In this document: piece by piece, positions 34,077-46,645 of the stretch
Layout of the letters: each line of letters opens with the position of its first letter
Position numbering within the stretch: position 1 is the stretch's first letter
Assembly (NCBI RefSeq): GCF_000376825.1
Contig: NZ_AQXW01000004.1
Span: forward strand, 1,612,001-1,676,000
From: Demetria terragena DSM 11295
GTDB lineage: Bacteria; Actinomycetota; Actinomycetes; Actinomycetales; Dermatophilaceae
DNA length: 64,000 bases
Reading direction: 5' to 3'
Notes under the pieces: model-generated
Seen by the model: only the letters and a program-made list of their open reading frames with translations
Told to the model about the DNA's origin: nothing
Database searches by the model: none
Program-made: the position numbers and the translations under genes

Positions 34077-35264
34077 TCAGTCCGGCAGGAGCGGAACGGA
34101 GGGACCAAGTTCGCGGCCCACCAAGGTCCCGCGGGTCAATGCCCCGGAACCAAAGCGATCGCGTACCTGATCGACCGATGCGTCCAGTGCCCCGGTGTCG
34201 GGCTCCCCCACCGGCAGGATGAGTTGCCCGGCGTCGTAGTCCAAGTTGCCGAGCGCCACACCCAACAGCGTGATTCCGCGCTCCTCAATCATGGGCATCG
34301 CGGCCCGCAGGAGATCCCGCCCACTGCGCAACACCTCCTCGGTGCGGTCCGTCGGATGCCACTGGGTATGCGAGCGCGTGACCCGGGTGAAGTCATCGAA
34401 GCGCAGCCGCAGGGTCACCGTACGGGTCGTACGCTCCGCTGTTCTGAGCCGCCGACACACTCGATCGCACAAACCAGCAAGCACCCCGTCCAGTTCCGCC
34501 GCGCTACGCCGACGCCGCCCTAACGCCGACTGCGCACCGATCGACCGGCGCTGGGTGCGCGCGCGCACCGGCCGCGGGTCAACCCCCAGCGCAAGTCCAT
34601 GCAGGTGGCGGCCAGCCGACGGACCGAGCAACTCCACCAGCCGCGCTTCGGGGAGGTCGGCAATCTGCCGCACGACGCGTACGTCAGCCGCGTGCAATTT
34701 CGCGGCCGTCACCTTGCCGACACCCCAAAGACGTTCGACCGGCAACGGGTGCAGGAAGTCGAGCTCGTGGTCAGGCTCCACGACCAGCAGCCCATCGGGT
34801 TTGGCCGAGGCGCTGGCAACCTTCGCCAGGAACTTTGTACGCGCCACTCCCACCGAGATCGGCAGCCCGACCCGCTCAGCGACATTCGTGCGCAGAGCAT
34901 GTGCGATCTGCTCCGGCGTCCCCGAAATACGCCGCAGGCCACCGACGTCGAGGAACGCCTCGTCGATCGACAAGGCCTCCACGATCGGCGTCGTGTCGTG
35001 GAAGACCTCGAACACCGCCTTGCTCGCCGCGGAGTAGGCCGACATCCGCGGCCGAACCACGACAGCCTGCGGGCACAGTTGAAGTGCCTGGCGCCCGCCC
35101 ATCGCGGTGCGTACCCCAAAGGCCTTGGCTTCATAGCTCGCCGCCAGCACCACACCGCCGCCCACAATCACCGGGCGCCCCTGAAGCGAGAAGTCATCAC
35201 GCTGCTCGACGGAGGCATAGAACGAGTCGAGATCAGCGTGCAAGATCGTCGCGTCGCCGGGCAT
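34077..35264 (-). CDS. dinB: DNA polymerase IV
   Basis: 395-residue Y-family polymerase for translesion synthesis. MPGDATILHADLDSFYASVEQ holds the first catalytic aspartate pair, SIDEAFLDV the second acidic site, and HPLPVERLWGVGKVTAAKLHAADV the helix-hairpin-helix. The little-finger region ends with REGITLLGVALGNL-like sequence. No C-terminal beta-clamp peptide of the QLPLF type is evident, the end being RELGPSVPLLPD, so clamp binding might be weak or use another site. Confidence 0.95.
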   Translation of the reverse strand: MPGDATILHADLDSFYASVEQRDDFSLQGRPVIVGGGVVLAASYEAKAFGVRTAMGGRQALQLCPQAVVVRPRMSAYSAASKAVFEVFHDTTPIVEALSIDEAFLDVGGLRRISGTPEQIAHALRTNVAERVGLPISVGVARTKFLAKVASASAKPDGLLVVEPDHELDFLHPLPVERLWGVGKVTAAKLHAADVRVVRQIADLPEARLVELLGPSAGRHLHGLALGVDPRPVRARTQRRSIGAQSALGRRRRSAAELDGVLAGLCDRVCRRLRTAERTTRTVTLRLRFDDFTRVTRSHTQWHPTDRTEEVLRSGRDLLRAAMPMIEERGITLLGVALGNLDYDAGQLILPVGEPDTGALDASVDQVRDRFGSGALTRGTLVGRELGPSVPLLPD

Positions 35265-35326
35265 AGGCGCAGCCTTCCACCGAGGTAGGACATGCGCGCC
35301 CCAAGCGAGTGCCGTACGCGGTCGAC

Positions 35327-36529
35327 TCAGGGCCCGGAGCCTCCCCCGCCGTCAACGCCGCCACCGCCCCCGTCAAAGCCTCCGCCGTCAAACCCCCCGC
35401 CACCTATCCCTCCACCGTCGCCGCTACCGCCGTGCGATCCGGCGTCCAAGACACCGGGGAGGTCGCCCGGCGGACCAGAATGTCCGGCCGTTCCTGCTAC
35501 GACGCTGTCCAGGCTCAAGCCGTCCTCCCCGCCACATCCTTCGATCAGGTCGTCGCACATGTCCACCGGCCCGCCGGCGGGCAGCGTCGACCCGCCGACA
35601 TAGAGCATGGCCAACGACGTCGGTGTCATCGAAGGCTGAACCAGGTTGCGCTTATCCATCTCTGGCAGCGCCTTGGCGTCGAGCGGTGCCCAGTCCAGTC
35701 GCCCTCGCCAGGCATCCTCGAGGTCGAAGGCCACGAGCCACGCCAACAGTTCGGGCTCCGGCGGGCGTCCGCCCGGCGAGACACTGCCCGCGCCGACAGC
35801 GAGGAGGTGGGCACGCCACCCGAGGCACTGGATCGTCAACGCGGTGCCCTCGGCGGTGCGTCCCGCTCTGGATCGGCGGGAGACCAGAGCGAGTATGACC
35901 ACCGCGGCCAGCCCGAAGATCCCACCGAACAACACTTGACCGAATAACGTCGGCGCCATGATTACCGCAGCGGGCACGAAGAGCCAGACCGGCGCAGACT
36001 CGCGAGGACGCCACCAACGCCGCCCACGTGCGCGCAGAATTTCCTGAGCGACTTCCCGCAACGGGGTCTTCAGGTCGTCGTACAGGCTCCTCAGCGGAAC
36101 ACCTTGCGGATGTCCAGCGGTCGCGGCCACGACCGCTGCTTGCGCGGTGGTCAGTCCGGAGCGACCACCGGCGAGCAGTCGCTTCGAGCCATCCGACCCG
36201 GTCACCAACTCCAGCGCCCCACGGCCGACCATGTCCAGCACGAACGCCGAAAGATCACGGCGCTGCACTCGCCCGGACAGGATCAATCCGACCTCGGCCG
36301 GACTGACGCCTTCGGGCGGCTGGACTCGCACGGGGATCTGAGCGAGCGCCACGCGCGAGTGTCCCAACCGGACGGGTGAGCGGTCGCGTTCGGCCCATCG
36401 GACCAGCTGTCCAGGCGACCCGTCGGTCCACCACTCGTGACGGGCCGGTCGGCGAGTCCAGATCAGCCACGTGAGGGCCGCCAACAGCAGACCGCCCAAG
36501 ATCAAACCGACGCTCGCGATCATGTCCAT
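35327..36529 (-). CDS. DUF2207-like membrane protein with glycine-rich tail
   Basis: 400 residues. One membrane helix at 5-24, then a cytoplasmic region with PEGVSPAEVGLILSGRV and ALELV typical of the second half of DUF2207 proteins, two central helices at about 185-222, and a C-terminal tail (from about 365) of almost pure Gly with Asp/Phe (GGGFDGGG units). The extracellular N-terminal part of full DUF2207 proteins is missing. The Gly-rich tail is usual in this family. Function unknown. Confidence 0.8.
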   Translation of the reverse strand: MDMIASVGLILGGLLLAALTWLIWTRRPARHEWWTDGSPGQLVRWAERDRSPVRLGHSRVALAQIPVRVQPPEGVSPAEVGLILSGRVQRRDLSAFVLDMVGRGALELVTGSDGSKRLLAGGRSGLTTAQAAVVAATAGHPQGVPLRSLYDDLKTPLREVAQEILRARGRRWWRPRESAPVWLFVPAAVIMAPTLFGQVLFGGIFGLAAVVILALVSRRSRAGRTAEGTALTIQCLGWRAHLLAVGAGSVSPGGRPPEPELLAWLVAFDLEDAWRGRLDWAPLDAKALPEMDKRNLVQPSMTPTSLAMLYVGGSTLPAGGPVDMCDDLIEGCGGEDGLSLDSVVAGTAGHSGPPGDLPGVLDAGSHGGSGDGGGIGGGGFDGGGFDGGGGGVDGGGGSGP

Positions 36530-36680
36530 GCCGAGGCCCTCCTGCCCGTCCAGTCACCACCCAGCATGCCGTGCTCCGCAATCCAGTGCCAGGTCTGACG
36601 TCGGGAGCCCACTGTTTCGCGCCGGAGCGGGTTGCGACATATGGGCAGCGTGAGTGACGTCGACCTGGCAGGCTCATGCC

Positions 36681-38348
36681 ATGAAGAGCACTATGCAGAC
36701 ACCGCCCCTGCTCATTTCCTCGCTCCTGCGCTTTGGCACCACGGTGCACGCGAAGAGCAAGGTCCACACCTGGACCGGTGACGGCGCGCGCACCACGACC
36801 TTTGGTGAGGTTGGCGTCCAGGGTGCGCAACTCGCGCACGCCTTGCGCAGGCTCGGGATCACCGGTGACCAGCGCGTTGCGACGTTCATGTGGAACAACG
36901 CCGAACACCTCGCCGCCTATCTCGCGATCCCCTCCATGGGAGCGGTGTTGCACGCGCTCAACATTCGTCTCTTCCCCGAGCAGTTGATCTATACGGCACG
37001 TCACGGCGGCAGTGAGATCGTCATCGTCGACAACACGCTCGCAGAGCCCTTCGGCAAGCTTCTCGCTCACCTCCCAGAGATTCGCCACGTCATCGTCAAT
37101 GGACCGATCCCTGACGACGTACGCGCCGCGCTGGCCGAACCAGAGCATGTCGAGGGAGTGCACGACTACCTCGAACTCATTGCCAACGAACCGCACGAGT
37201 TCGACTGGCCGACTGATATCGACGAAAACGACGCCTCCTCGATGTGCTACACCTCCGGCACCACGGGCAAGCCCAAGGGCGTGGCGTACTCACATCGCAG
37301 CAACTACACCCACGCGATGGGATGCGCTGTGTCGCTTGGCTTTTCGGCCGAGGACACCACGCTGGTCGTCGTGCCACTCTTCCACGCCAACGCGTGGGGC
37401 TTCCCCTACATCTCGATGGTGACCGGCAGTTCTCTGGTGATGCCCGACCGATTCCTGCAGCCGGAGCCGCTGGCGCAGATGATGGCCGAGTTGAAGGTCA
37501 CCTGCGGGTCAGGCGTGCCGACCATCTGGAATGGACTACTGCAGCACCTGGATTCGGCCGGAGGCGATGTGTCGAGTTGCCGCATCCTGATGTCAGGCGG
37601 GTCCGCGTGTCCGCCGGCGCTCATGACATCGTTCAAGGAGCGCTACGACGTGGACATGATTCAGGGTTGGGGCATGACCGAGATCTCGCCGGTCGGGAGC
37701 CTGTCATTCCCGCCCGCGCACACCGAACCGGGCTCAGAAGACGACTGGAGTCACCGCAGGAGCCAGGGCAAGATCCTGCCCGGCATCGAGGCGCGCCTCG
37801 TGGGCGACGATGGTGTCCAACCGTGGAACGGTGAAGCGGTCGGGGAGTTGGAGATTCGCGGCCCGTGGGTAACCGGCTCCTACTACTCCAACGGCAGCGA
37901 GACCGACGAAGAACTCGCAGATATGGAGTCGAAATTCGACGACGGCTGGCTGCGTACCGGCGACGTCGGAACGATGACCGAAACCGGCTACATCAGGCTG
38001 TCCGACCGCTCCAAGGACGTCATCAAATCCGGTGGCGAATGGATCAGTTCGGTCGACCTGGAGAACGCGATCATGGGCCACCCGGCCGTAGCCGAGGCAT
38101 CGGTCGTCGGCGTACCTGACCCGAAGTGGGAAGAGCGCCCGTTGGCCACCGTGGTCATCAAGGAGGGCCAGGAAGCCACTATGGCCGAGTTGCGGGACTA
38201 TCTCTCGGACAAGGTCGCAAAGTGGCAGATCCCCGAGCGGTGGGCGCTTATCGAAGAGGTGCCCAAGACCAGCGTCGGCAAGTTCGACAAGAAGTTGCTA
38301 CGCCAGCGTTACGCCGACGGAGAGCTGGACGTCCAGCAGCCATCGTGA
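36681..38348 (+). CDS. medium/long-chain fatty acid-CoA ligase
   Basis: 555-residue AMP-forming ligase. [17 protein letters not shown] is the P-loop, [13 protein letters not shown] the A5 motif, [16 protein letters not shown]7, and [14 protein letters not shown] the catalytic lysine end. Start at ATG 36681 (a second ATG 12 bases on is possible). Likely activates fatty acids of medium or long chain. Convergent with another acyl-CoA synthetase gene; the two are separated by only 24 bases. They share overall architecture but differ enough to be old paralogues. Confidence 0.92.
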   Translation: MKSTMQTPPLLISSLLRFGTTVHAKSKVHTWTGDGARTTTFGEVGVQGAQLAHALRRLGITGDQRVATFMWNNAEHLAAYLAIPSMGAVLHALNIRLFPEQLIYTARHGGSEIVIVDNTLAEPFGKLLAHLPEIRHVIVNGPIPDDVRAALAEPEHVEGVHDYLELIANEPHEFDWPTDIDENDASSMCYTSGTTGKPKGVAYSHRSNYTHAMGCAVSLGFSAEDTTLVVVPLFHANAWGFPYISMVTGSSLVMPDRFLQPEPLAQMMAELKVTCGSGVPTIWNGLLQHLDSAGGDVSSCRILMSGGSACPPALMTSFKERYDVDMIQGWGMTEISPVGSLSFPPAHTEPGSEDDWSHRRSQGKILPGIEARLVGDDGVQPWNGEAVGELEIRGPWVTGSYYSNGSETDEELADMESKFDDGWLRTGDVGTMTETGYIRLSDRSKDVIKSGGEWISSVDLENAIMGHPAVAEASVVGVPDPKWEERPLATVVIKEGQEATMAELRDYLSDKVAKWQIPERWALIEEVPKTSVGKFDKKLLRQRYADGELDVQQPS

Positions 38349-38372
38349 GCGCCGTGGCGCGGAGTGGACCGC

Positions 38373-39956
38373 TCAGCCTTGAACCCGGGCCCCGCGCCCG
38401 GACCACTCCGCGTCACGCAGCTTGAATTTCTGGATCTTGCCAGTGGAGGTCTTCGGAAGTTCTTCAACGACCTCGACCGCGCGCGGCGCTTTGTAGCGTG
38501 CGATCTGCTGCTGCACGTGGTTGATGAGTTCGTCCTCAGCCACCTGAGCCCCGGCCTTGACCGTGACAAACCCCTTCGGACGCTCGCCCCACTTCTCATC
38601 CGGTACGCCAACGACCGCCACCTCCAACACCGCCGGGTGGCTCATCAGGGCCTGCTCGACCTCGACCGTGGAGATGTTCTCGCCGCCGGAGATAATGACG
38701 TCCTTGGCGCGGTCTCGGATCTGTAGGTAGCCGTCGGGGTGCATCACCGCGACATCGCCAGAGTGAAACCAGCCGCCTTCGAACGCCGTTGCCGTCGCCT
38801 CGTCGTCGCGGTAATAGCCGAGCATGACGTTGTCGCCGCGCATGACGATCTCACCGAGGGTTTCCCCGTCTGCTGGTACGTCCTTCATATCGGAATCGAC
38901 GACGCGGGCGGTCTCTGCAGTGATCATTCCCACGCCTTGGCGGGACATCAGCCGGGAACGCTCCGTGGCGTCGATCTCCGCCCACTCCGGCTGGAACTCG
39001 CACACCGTGTAGGGGCCATACGTCTCGGTGAGCCCATAGACGTGCACCACCTCGAAGCCCATGTCGTGCACTTGAGCGAGCGTGGTCGGGCTCGGCGGTG
39101 CGCCCGCAGTGGTAATGAGCACCGGCCGTTCCAAATCACCAGCGCCTTCAGTGTTGAGGATCGTGGTGATGACGGTCGGCGCAGCATTGAGATGGGTCAC
39201 GCCGTGGTCGCGGATCGCCGCCCAGATCGCGTCGCCGCGCACTTCGGGCAGGCATACGTGCGTGCCACCGATCGCCGTAATCGCCCATGGCGTGCACCAC
39301 CCGTTGCAGTGGAACATCGGCAACGTCCACAGGTAAATCGTCTGCGTCGAGTGTCGTGAGTGCAGCAACTCGCTCAGTGAGTTGAGATGGGCGCCCCGAT
39401 GGCTGTAGACCACGCCTTTGGGTCGGCCGGTCGTGCCTGAGGTGTAGTTGATCGAGATCGGCGCGAGCTCGTCCTCGACCCTCCAGTCGAGGTCGGGCAC
39501 GTCCTCGCCTGGCGCGTAATCGTCGAAGGACTGCCAGCCATCGCGTTCCTCTCGGATCATGATCCGCGTGAGGTCCAGCCCATCGGTCGCGGCATCAACG
39601 AGGTCGTACGTTGCCGGCCCGGCCACGACGATCTTGGCGCCGGAATGCTCCACGATGTAGCGCACCTCCGGCGGCGCCAGTCGGGTGTTGACTGCGACGA
39701 GGACGCCTCCAGCAAGAGGGACGGCGAAGTGCGCCATGAGCATCTCGGTGATGTTGGGCAAGACGAAGGCCACTCGGTCGCCTGCCTGAACTCCCATCTG
39801 GTGCAACGACTTCGCCATCCGCTGCACACCCTGGCCGAGGTCGGCGTACGTCAACCGCTGGTCGCCGTCGATCACGGCGGTCTTGGTTGGCCATACCCGG
39901 GCCGAACGTTCCAGATAGGACAGCGGAGTCAGTGGCGTAGTCGAGACAGCGTTCAT
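38373..39956 (-). CDS. acyl-CoA synthetase (AMP-forming)
   Basis: 527 residues, with NYTSGTTGRPKGVVYSHRG, VYGLTETYGP, WFHSGDVAVMHPDGY and a catalytic lysine in PKTSTGKIQKFKLR. The FHCNGWCTPWAITAIGGTHVCL block is characteristic of the FadD-like ACSM/methylmercaptopropionate-ligase-like group. Substrate chain length cannot be set from sequence. Downstream end faces the other ligase gene; upstream it is followed by the long palindrome at 39983. Confidence 0.92.
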   Translation of the reverse strand: MNAVSTTPLTPLSYLERSARVWPTKTAVIDGDQRLTYADLGQGVQRMAKSLHQMGVQAGDRVAFVLPNITEMLMAHFAVPLAGGVLVAVNTRLAPPEVRYIVEHSGAKIVVAGPATYDLVDAATDGLDLTRIMIREERDGWQSFDDYAPGEDVPDLDWRVEDELAPISINYTSGTTGRPKGVVYSHRGAHLNSLSELLHSRHSTQTIYLWTLPMFHCNGWCTPWAITAIGGTHVCLPEVRGDAIWAAIRDHGVTHLNAAPTVITTILNTEGAGDLERPVLITTAGAPPSPTTLAQVHDMGFEVVHVYGLTETYGPYTVCEFQPEWAEIDATERSRLMSRQGVGMITAETARVVDSDMKDVPADGETLGEIVMRGDNVMLGYYRDDEATATAFEGGWFHSGDVAVMHPDGYLQIRDRAKDVIISGGENISTVEVEQALMSHPAVLEVAVVGVPDEKWGERPKGFVTVKAGAQVAEDELINHVQQQIARYKAPRAVEVVEELPKTSTGKIQKFKLRDAEWSGRGARVQG

Positions 39957-39982
39957 GGCCCCAGCCTAGGGGGGCACGCGCA

Positions 39983-40042
39983 TCGAGTAGGGGCAAATGA
40001 GGGGTGTTTGCGGATCAACACCCCTCATTTTTCCCTAGTCGA
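39983..40042. repeat. long palindromic element, copy A
   Basis: 26-base arms (39983-40008 and 40017-40042, 23 of 26 paired) around an 8-base loop. The core ATGAGGGGTGTT / AACACCCCTCAT is identical to the element at 40807-40866. It lies between the acyl-CoA synthetase start and the toxin-antitoxin genes. Confidence 0.95.
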
Positions 40043-40077
40043 CTCCGGGTAGGTCACGGAGCGAGCCTCGGTTATGT

Positions 40078-40111
40078 TGTGGCTATAGTTGGTTATAAGA
40101 ATCTAGCCACA
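40078..40111 (+). promoter_or_regulatory. antitoxin promoter/operator region
   Basis: TGTGGCTA (40078-40085) and TAGCCACA (40104-40111) form a perfect 8-bp dyad with an 18-base spacer that contains TTATAAGAAT, a plausible -10 region. It ends at AGGAG of the antitoxin gene. Phd/YefM antitoxins usually bind such dyads to repress their own operon. Confidence 0.6.
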
Positions 40112-40120
40112 GGAGTCCCC

Positions 40121-40375
40121 ATGAACGTCGGCGTACGCGAACTCAGAGACACCTTGAGCCGACGCCTCGCCGAGGTTCGAGAAGGACACACGATCACCGT
40201 GACCGATCACGGTCGCGCCGTGGCCCGGATCGTGCCGGTTGACGGGCCCACCCGCCTGGAGCAGCTCATCGCCGAAGGCCTGGCGCGCCCGGCGAACACG
40301 TCGAAGCAGCAGGCCCCCCCGCCGATCCGCACCCAGGGCACCGTGAGCGACCTCATCGACGACCAGCGCCGTTGA
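40121..40375 (+). CDS. Phd/YefM-type antitoxin
   Basis: 84 residues. MNVGVRELRDTLSRRLAEV and GHTITVTDHGRAVARIVP are the Phd/YefM DNA-binding N-terminus; the C-terminal half (ANTSKQQAPPPIRTQ and the acidic SDLIDDQRR) would bind the toxin. The stop TGA overlaps the toxin's TTG start. AGGAG lies five bases before the ATG. Confidence 0.92.
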   Translation: MNVGVRELRDTLSRRLAEVREGHTITVTDHGRAVARIVPVDGPTRLEQLIAEGLARPANTSKQQAPPPIRTQGTVSDLIDDQRR

Positions 40376-40824
40376 TCGTCTACCTCGACACCTCGGCAAT
40401 TGTCCCGCTTCTCGTCGCTGAACCGGGAAGCACAGCATGCCAAAGACTTTGGAATGACGCCGACATAGTTGCGTCCAGCCGGATCGCGTACGTAGAGGCT
40501 GCTGCGGCACTCGCCCAAGCCGAACGATTGGAACGGCTAACCCCCAGCGAACACGATGCTGCACGCTCACTCTTGGACCAGGTGTGGGACGAAGTCGCAG
40601 TCATCAACGTCGACGCAGCGGTAACTCGCCATGCTGCGCGGATCGCGCGAACCATGGCGCTACGCGGGTACGACGCCGTGCACTGTGCCTCCGCGGAACT
40701 CCTCGCGAGCGATGAGTTAGTCGCCGCCACCGGCGACCACCGACTCCTTCAGGCATGGCGCGACCTGGGTCTTGCCACGTACGACACCGCGACGCTCGCG
40801 GGGCCATCGACTAGGGACAAATGA
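40372..40824 (+). CDS. vapC: VapC-type PIN-domain toxin
   Basis: 150-residue PIN RNase. Acidic residues D6 (VYLDTSA), E42 (AYVEAAAAL), D101 (GYDAVHCASAE) and D122 (ATGDHRLL) form the magnesium site. It begins at TTG 40372, overlapping the antitoxin by four bases. VapC toxins cut tRNA or rRNA when the antitoxin is lost. Its last codons and stop lie within the left arm of the palindromic element at 40807, so the element may have supplied the C-terminus. Confidence 0.92.
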   Translation: MIVYLDTSAIVPLLVAEPGSTACQRLWNDADIVASSRIAYVEAAAALAQAERLERLTPSEHDAARSLLDQVWDEVAVINVDAAVTRHAARIARTMALRGYDAVHCASAELLASDELVAATGDHRLLQAWRDLGLATYDTATLAGPSTRDK

Positions 40825-40866
40825 GGGGTGTTGGCGGGTCAACACCCCTCATTTGTCCCTGGTCGA
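40807..40866. repeat. long palindromic element, copy B
   Basis: 26-base arms (40807-40832 and 40841-40866, 25 of 26 paired) around the 8-base loop GGCGGGTC. The core is shared with the element at 39983. It overlaps the vapC stop codon (40822-40824) and ends 17 bases before the stop of the convergent asd-like gene. Confidence 0.95.
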
Positions 40867-40882
40867 TGGCGACTCGCGCTAG

Positions 40883-44258
<3,376 letters not shown>

Positions 44259-44378
44259 GTGGGCGCTCTCAAGTAGTTCGGGAGAGGGAACCCTTATTCT
44301 AGGTCCCGTCCCGCTTTGCGAGACTTCGGGGGACCAGATGGCGGGACATCGCGGGATCTGCCAGGCGCCGCCACGCCG

Positions 44379-45080
44379 TCAGGCTTGCGTACGCACCGCA
44401 ACCCGCCACGGGACATCCGGCAGCCGACGAACCTGTGCCTTCGGGGGTACGCGCTTCATGAGCGAGCCGACCAGCCACTTCCCCGATGTCGACAGCACCA
44501 CCCGGTCTTCGTCGGACAGGACGACGAACTCGGCGACGTCGCCAGCGAGTTCACTCAGCACCAACTGCTCCAGCTTGGTCACTGCCAAATCACCACCCGC
44601 GACTCCGACGAAGCGACCCTCGGCTTCGATGGGTGCAGACATCGTGAACACGTAGCGATCGGTGCCGTGGACATCGACATATGGGCCTGCGATGCCGGGC
44701 TGGCCCGTGCGGCGTACGTTCACAAACCACTCAGCGGACAGGTAGTCATAGAACCCCATGCTGCTGCGGTTGAGGTCGAACTCCAACCGTCGGGGCTTGT
44801 CGCCCCCATCATGCTGCCACCACTCCAGGAACAACTCGGCATCTTCGACGGCCTCCGGAGCCACGACCACCCCGAGACCCAACTGAATCGCGCCCTTCTC
44901 CCCCAGCCGGGTCGCCACCAGGTCCCGCAACGGCGCTAGGGCGGAACGAGGCACTGGCAGGCCCTCTTCAGCGACGCTGCGCGCCAACGCGTTACGTACC
45001 TCGTGCACCGGGGCGAAGGCGCGCTCTACGACACCGTGCACCACGTCTGCGACCCGGTCCGCCACCTCACTCTTCATCAT
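44379..45080 (-). CDS. cache (PDC) sensor domain protein
   Basis: 233 residues without membrane segments. The central part WWQHDGGDKPRRLEFDLNRSS, DYLSAEWFVNVRR, GPYVDVHGTDRYVFTMSAPI and GVAGGDLAVTKLE is a Cache/PDC small-ligand domain, normally extracytoplasmic but here cytosolic. ATG 45080 lies within the last codons of the GntR gene (14-base overlap), with AGGAGG at nine bases. This GntR plus cytosolic cache pairing recurs in actinomycetes. The ligand could be an organic or amino acid; unknown. Confidence 0.82.
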   Translation of the reverse strand: MMKSEVADRVADVVHGVVERAFAPVHEVRNALARSVAEEGLPVPRSALAPLRDLVATRLGEKGAIQLGLGVVVAPEAVEDAELFLEWWQHDGGDKPRRLEFDLNRSSMGFYDYLSAEWFVNVRRTGQPGIAGPYVDVHGTDRYVFTMSAPIEAEGRFVGVAGGDLAVTKLEQLVLSELAGDVAEFVVLSDEDRVVLSTSGKWLVGSLMKRVPPKAQVRRLPDVPWRVAVRTQA

Positions 45081-45837
45081 GGCTGCCCGCCTCCTGTCGA
45101 CTGAGACTCATTCGCTGATTCACTAGCGCCCGCACGGAGGCCTCCACCGTTCGCTCGACGAGGTCCCGCGCGGTCGCACCGTCGCGCCGCTCAATGGCCT
45201 TAACGGTCGCGCGGTGGCCCCGAACGGCGGCGCGAAACTCTTGAGTCGGTCGATTCACACCGAACGACACTTGCCCCAATTCAGTCTGCAGTTCGATCTC
45301 TTGTTGAGTCAGGCGCAAAGACTGGGCCGCGACTGCGAGGCCGATCATGAAACGCCCTTCGGAGCGCCGCTGCTGGAGGTGGTCCTCAGCGCTGGCGAGC
45401 TGGTCCAGTAGGTCACGGAGCCGGTCGAGATCGCGCGCCCCCGCGCGCTCGGCAGCCAGCCGAGCGGACGTGCCTGCTACGGCCATCCGCAAGTCGCCCA
45501 GGGTGCGCAACTCTGGCGTTCCGATTTCGGTGAGGCGCGACCTCGCCAAGGTCCGCAATGCTGCCTCGTCCGCACGCACTGAGGTGCCACCCCCGCGCCC
45601 TCGACGAGTTTCGAGAAGTCCGCGAGCCCGCATGTCGGCGAGCGCGTCGCGAAGAGTCACGGTGGAGACGTTGAGGGAAGCCGCGAGCGCAGACTCCGGG
45701 GGCAACTGCTCACCGTCCTCGAGGATGCCCAACGCGATCGCACTCGCGAGTCGACGCACGACAACCACCCCGCGCCCCACCCCGTCGTCGACAGGCGCGA
45801 ACACCGCTTGCCGGGCATCGCCGGTCAACATCCGCAC
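45067..45837 (-). CDS. GntR-family regulator (FadR-type)
   Basis: 256 residues from the GTG at 45837, which follows AGGAGG by eight bases; a longer ORF to 46125 crosses the operator and terminator region. Winged helix with EDGEQLPPESALAASLNVSTVTLRDALADMRARGLL, then an FCD-like all-helical effector domain (ARSRLTEIGTPELRTLGDLR, ARDLDRLRDLLDQL). The cache-domain protein is co-expressed. Target genes are not in the immediate neighbourhood apart from itself. Confidence 0.88.
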   Translation of the reverse strand: MRMLTGDARQAVFAPVDDGVGRGVVVVRRLASAIALGILEDGEQLPPESALAASLNVSTVTLRDALADMRARGLLETRRGRGGGTSVRADEAALRTLARSRLTEIGTPELRTLGDLRMAVAGTSARLAAERAGARDLDRLRDLLDQLASAEDHLQQRRSEGRFMIGLAVAAQSLRLTQQEIELQTELGQVSFGVNRPTQEFRAAVRGHRATVKAIERRDGATARDLVERTVEASVRALVNQRMSLSRQEAGSHDEE

Positions 45838-45902
45838 GTCATGCACCTCCTGATCGCCAGAGATTAGCGCGAACACCTTCCATAAAACCCTTGCCCATTG
45901 AA

Positions 45903-45916
45903 CTATGAAGTCATAG
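45903..45916. promoter_or_regulatory. palindromic operator candidate for the GntR gene
   Basis: CTATGAAGTCATAG is a near-perfect 14-bp dyad (CTATGA/TCATAG) located 66 bases upstream of the GntR start in an A/T-richer stretch. A likely autoregulatory site. Confidence 0.55.
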
Positions 45917-45991
45917 GTTTCAAGTGCCGACCAGATCATGGCGGAATCTACTGAGGTCGAATGTTCACAGGGTGGCATTCGGCTTGGCGAC

Positions 45992-46037
45992 CACGGTGGG
46001 TTTGTGTCCCCCTGCCCTGGGGCACGAGCCCACCGTG
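45992..46037 (-). terminator. two-part hairpin after recR-DUF5063
   Basis: CACGGTGGG (45992-46000) pairs with CCCACCGTG (46029-46037), and an inner GTGTCCCC/GGGGCAC stem lies between. It stands 36 bases after the DUF5063 stop, so it probably ends the recR transcript; no U tract. Confidence 0.6.
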
Positions 46038-46072
46038 AAACTTCGTCGACAACCGGCCGAGTTAGCTGACGC

Positions 46073-46645
46073 TCAAGGATGTAGCGCGTCGAACTCCGCG
46101 TCTGCGACGGTGTCTTCATCGGCATCGAGCCGAACGTGACCCATGATCGTCAGCACCGCGCGTAATGCCGCACTGGCGCGTACGCCCCACTCGGATAGGT
46201 AGGAAAACTGCCACCACCACATGGCCTCGACCGGGCGGCCGCGTTCGTAGTGGGCAAGACCGTGCTCCAGCGCTGACACGATTCCCGTGAGGTCATCACT
46301 CACCGACCCGCGCCCGACCTCGACCGAGGTCAAGGGATCAATCAAGTCGGCGTAATCGTCTAGCCCCTCAAGGACATTCGCAAGGGATGTACGCAGCGCA
46401 TCCTGGTCGTCCTCGCGGCCGGGATCAGGCTCGAAGCGCTCGACAGGAAGCACGTCTTGGATCGCGCCGAGGCGAGCGCCGGTGACCTGCACCTGGCTCA
46501 GCACCAACAACAGCAACGGCAGCGACTCCGGGCCAGCTCCAGAGGCAATGCCTCGAACGGCTCCAATGAAGTCAACGGCGTCTCGCGCCGTCTCCTCGGC
46601 GAGGGTCTTCAGGTCATCGCGTGGATCCGTGTCCTGTTCAGGCAT
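46073..46645 (-). CDS. DUF5063 protein (recR partner)
   Basis: 190-residue all-helical protein: [45 protein letters not shown], and [22 protein letters not shown]. This is DUF5063, regularly encoded beside recR in actinomycetes and of unknown function; the context suggests a link to recombination repair. Its start overlaps the recR end by eight bases. Confidence 0.88.
   Translation of the reverse strand: MPEQDTDPRDDLKTLAEETARDAVDFIGAVRGIASGAGPESLPLLLLVLSQVQVTGARLGAIQDVLPVERFEPDPGREDDQDALRTSLANVLEGLDDYADLIDPLTSVEVGRGSVSDDLTGIVSALEHGLAHYERGRPVEAMWWWQFSYLSEWGVRASAALRAVLTIMGHVRLDADEDTVADAEFDALHP

Noticed and set aside
44259-44378. Possible lysine riboswitch upstream of lysC
   Set aside because: The leader is only about 120 bases and I could not see the conserved L-box helices.
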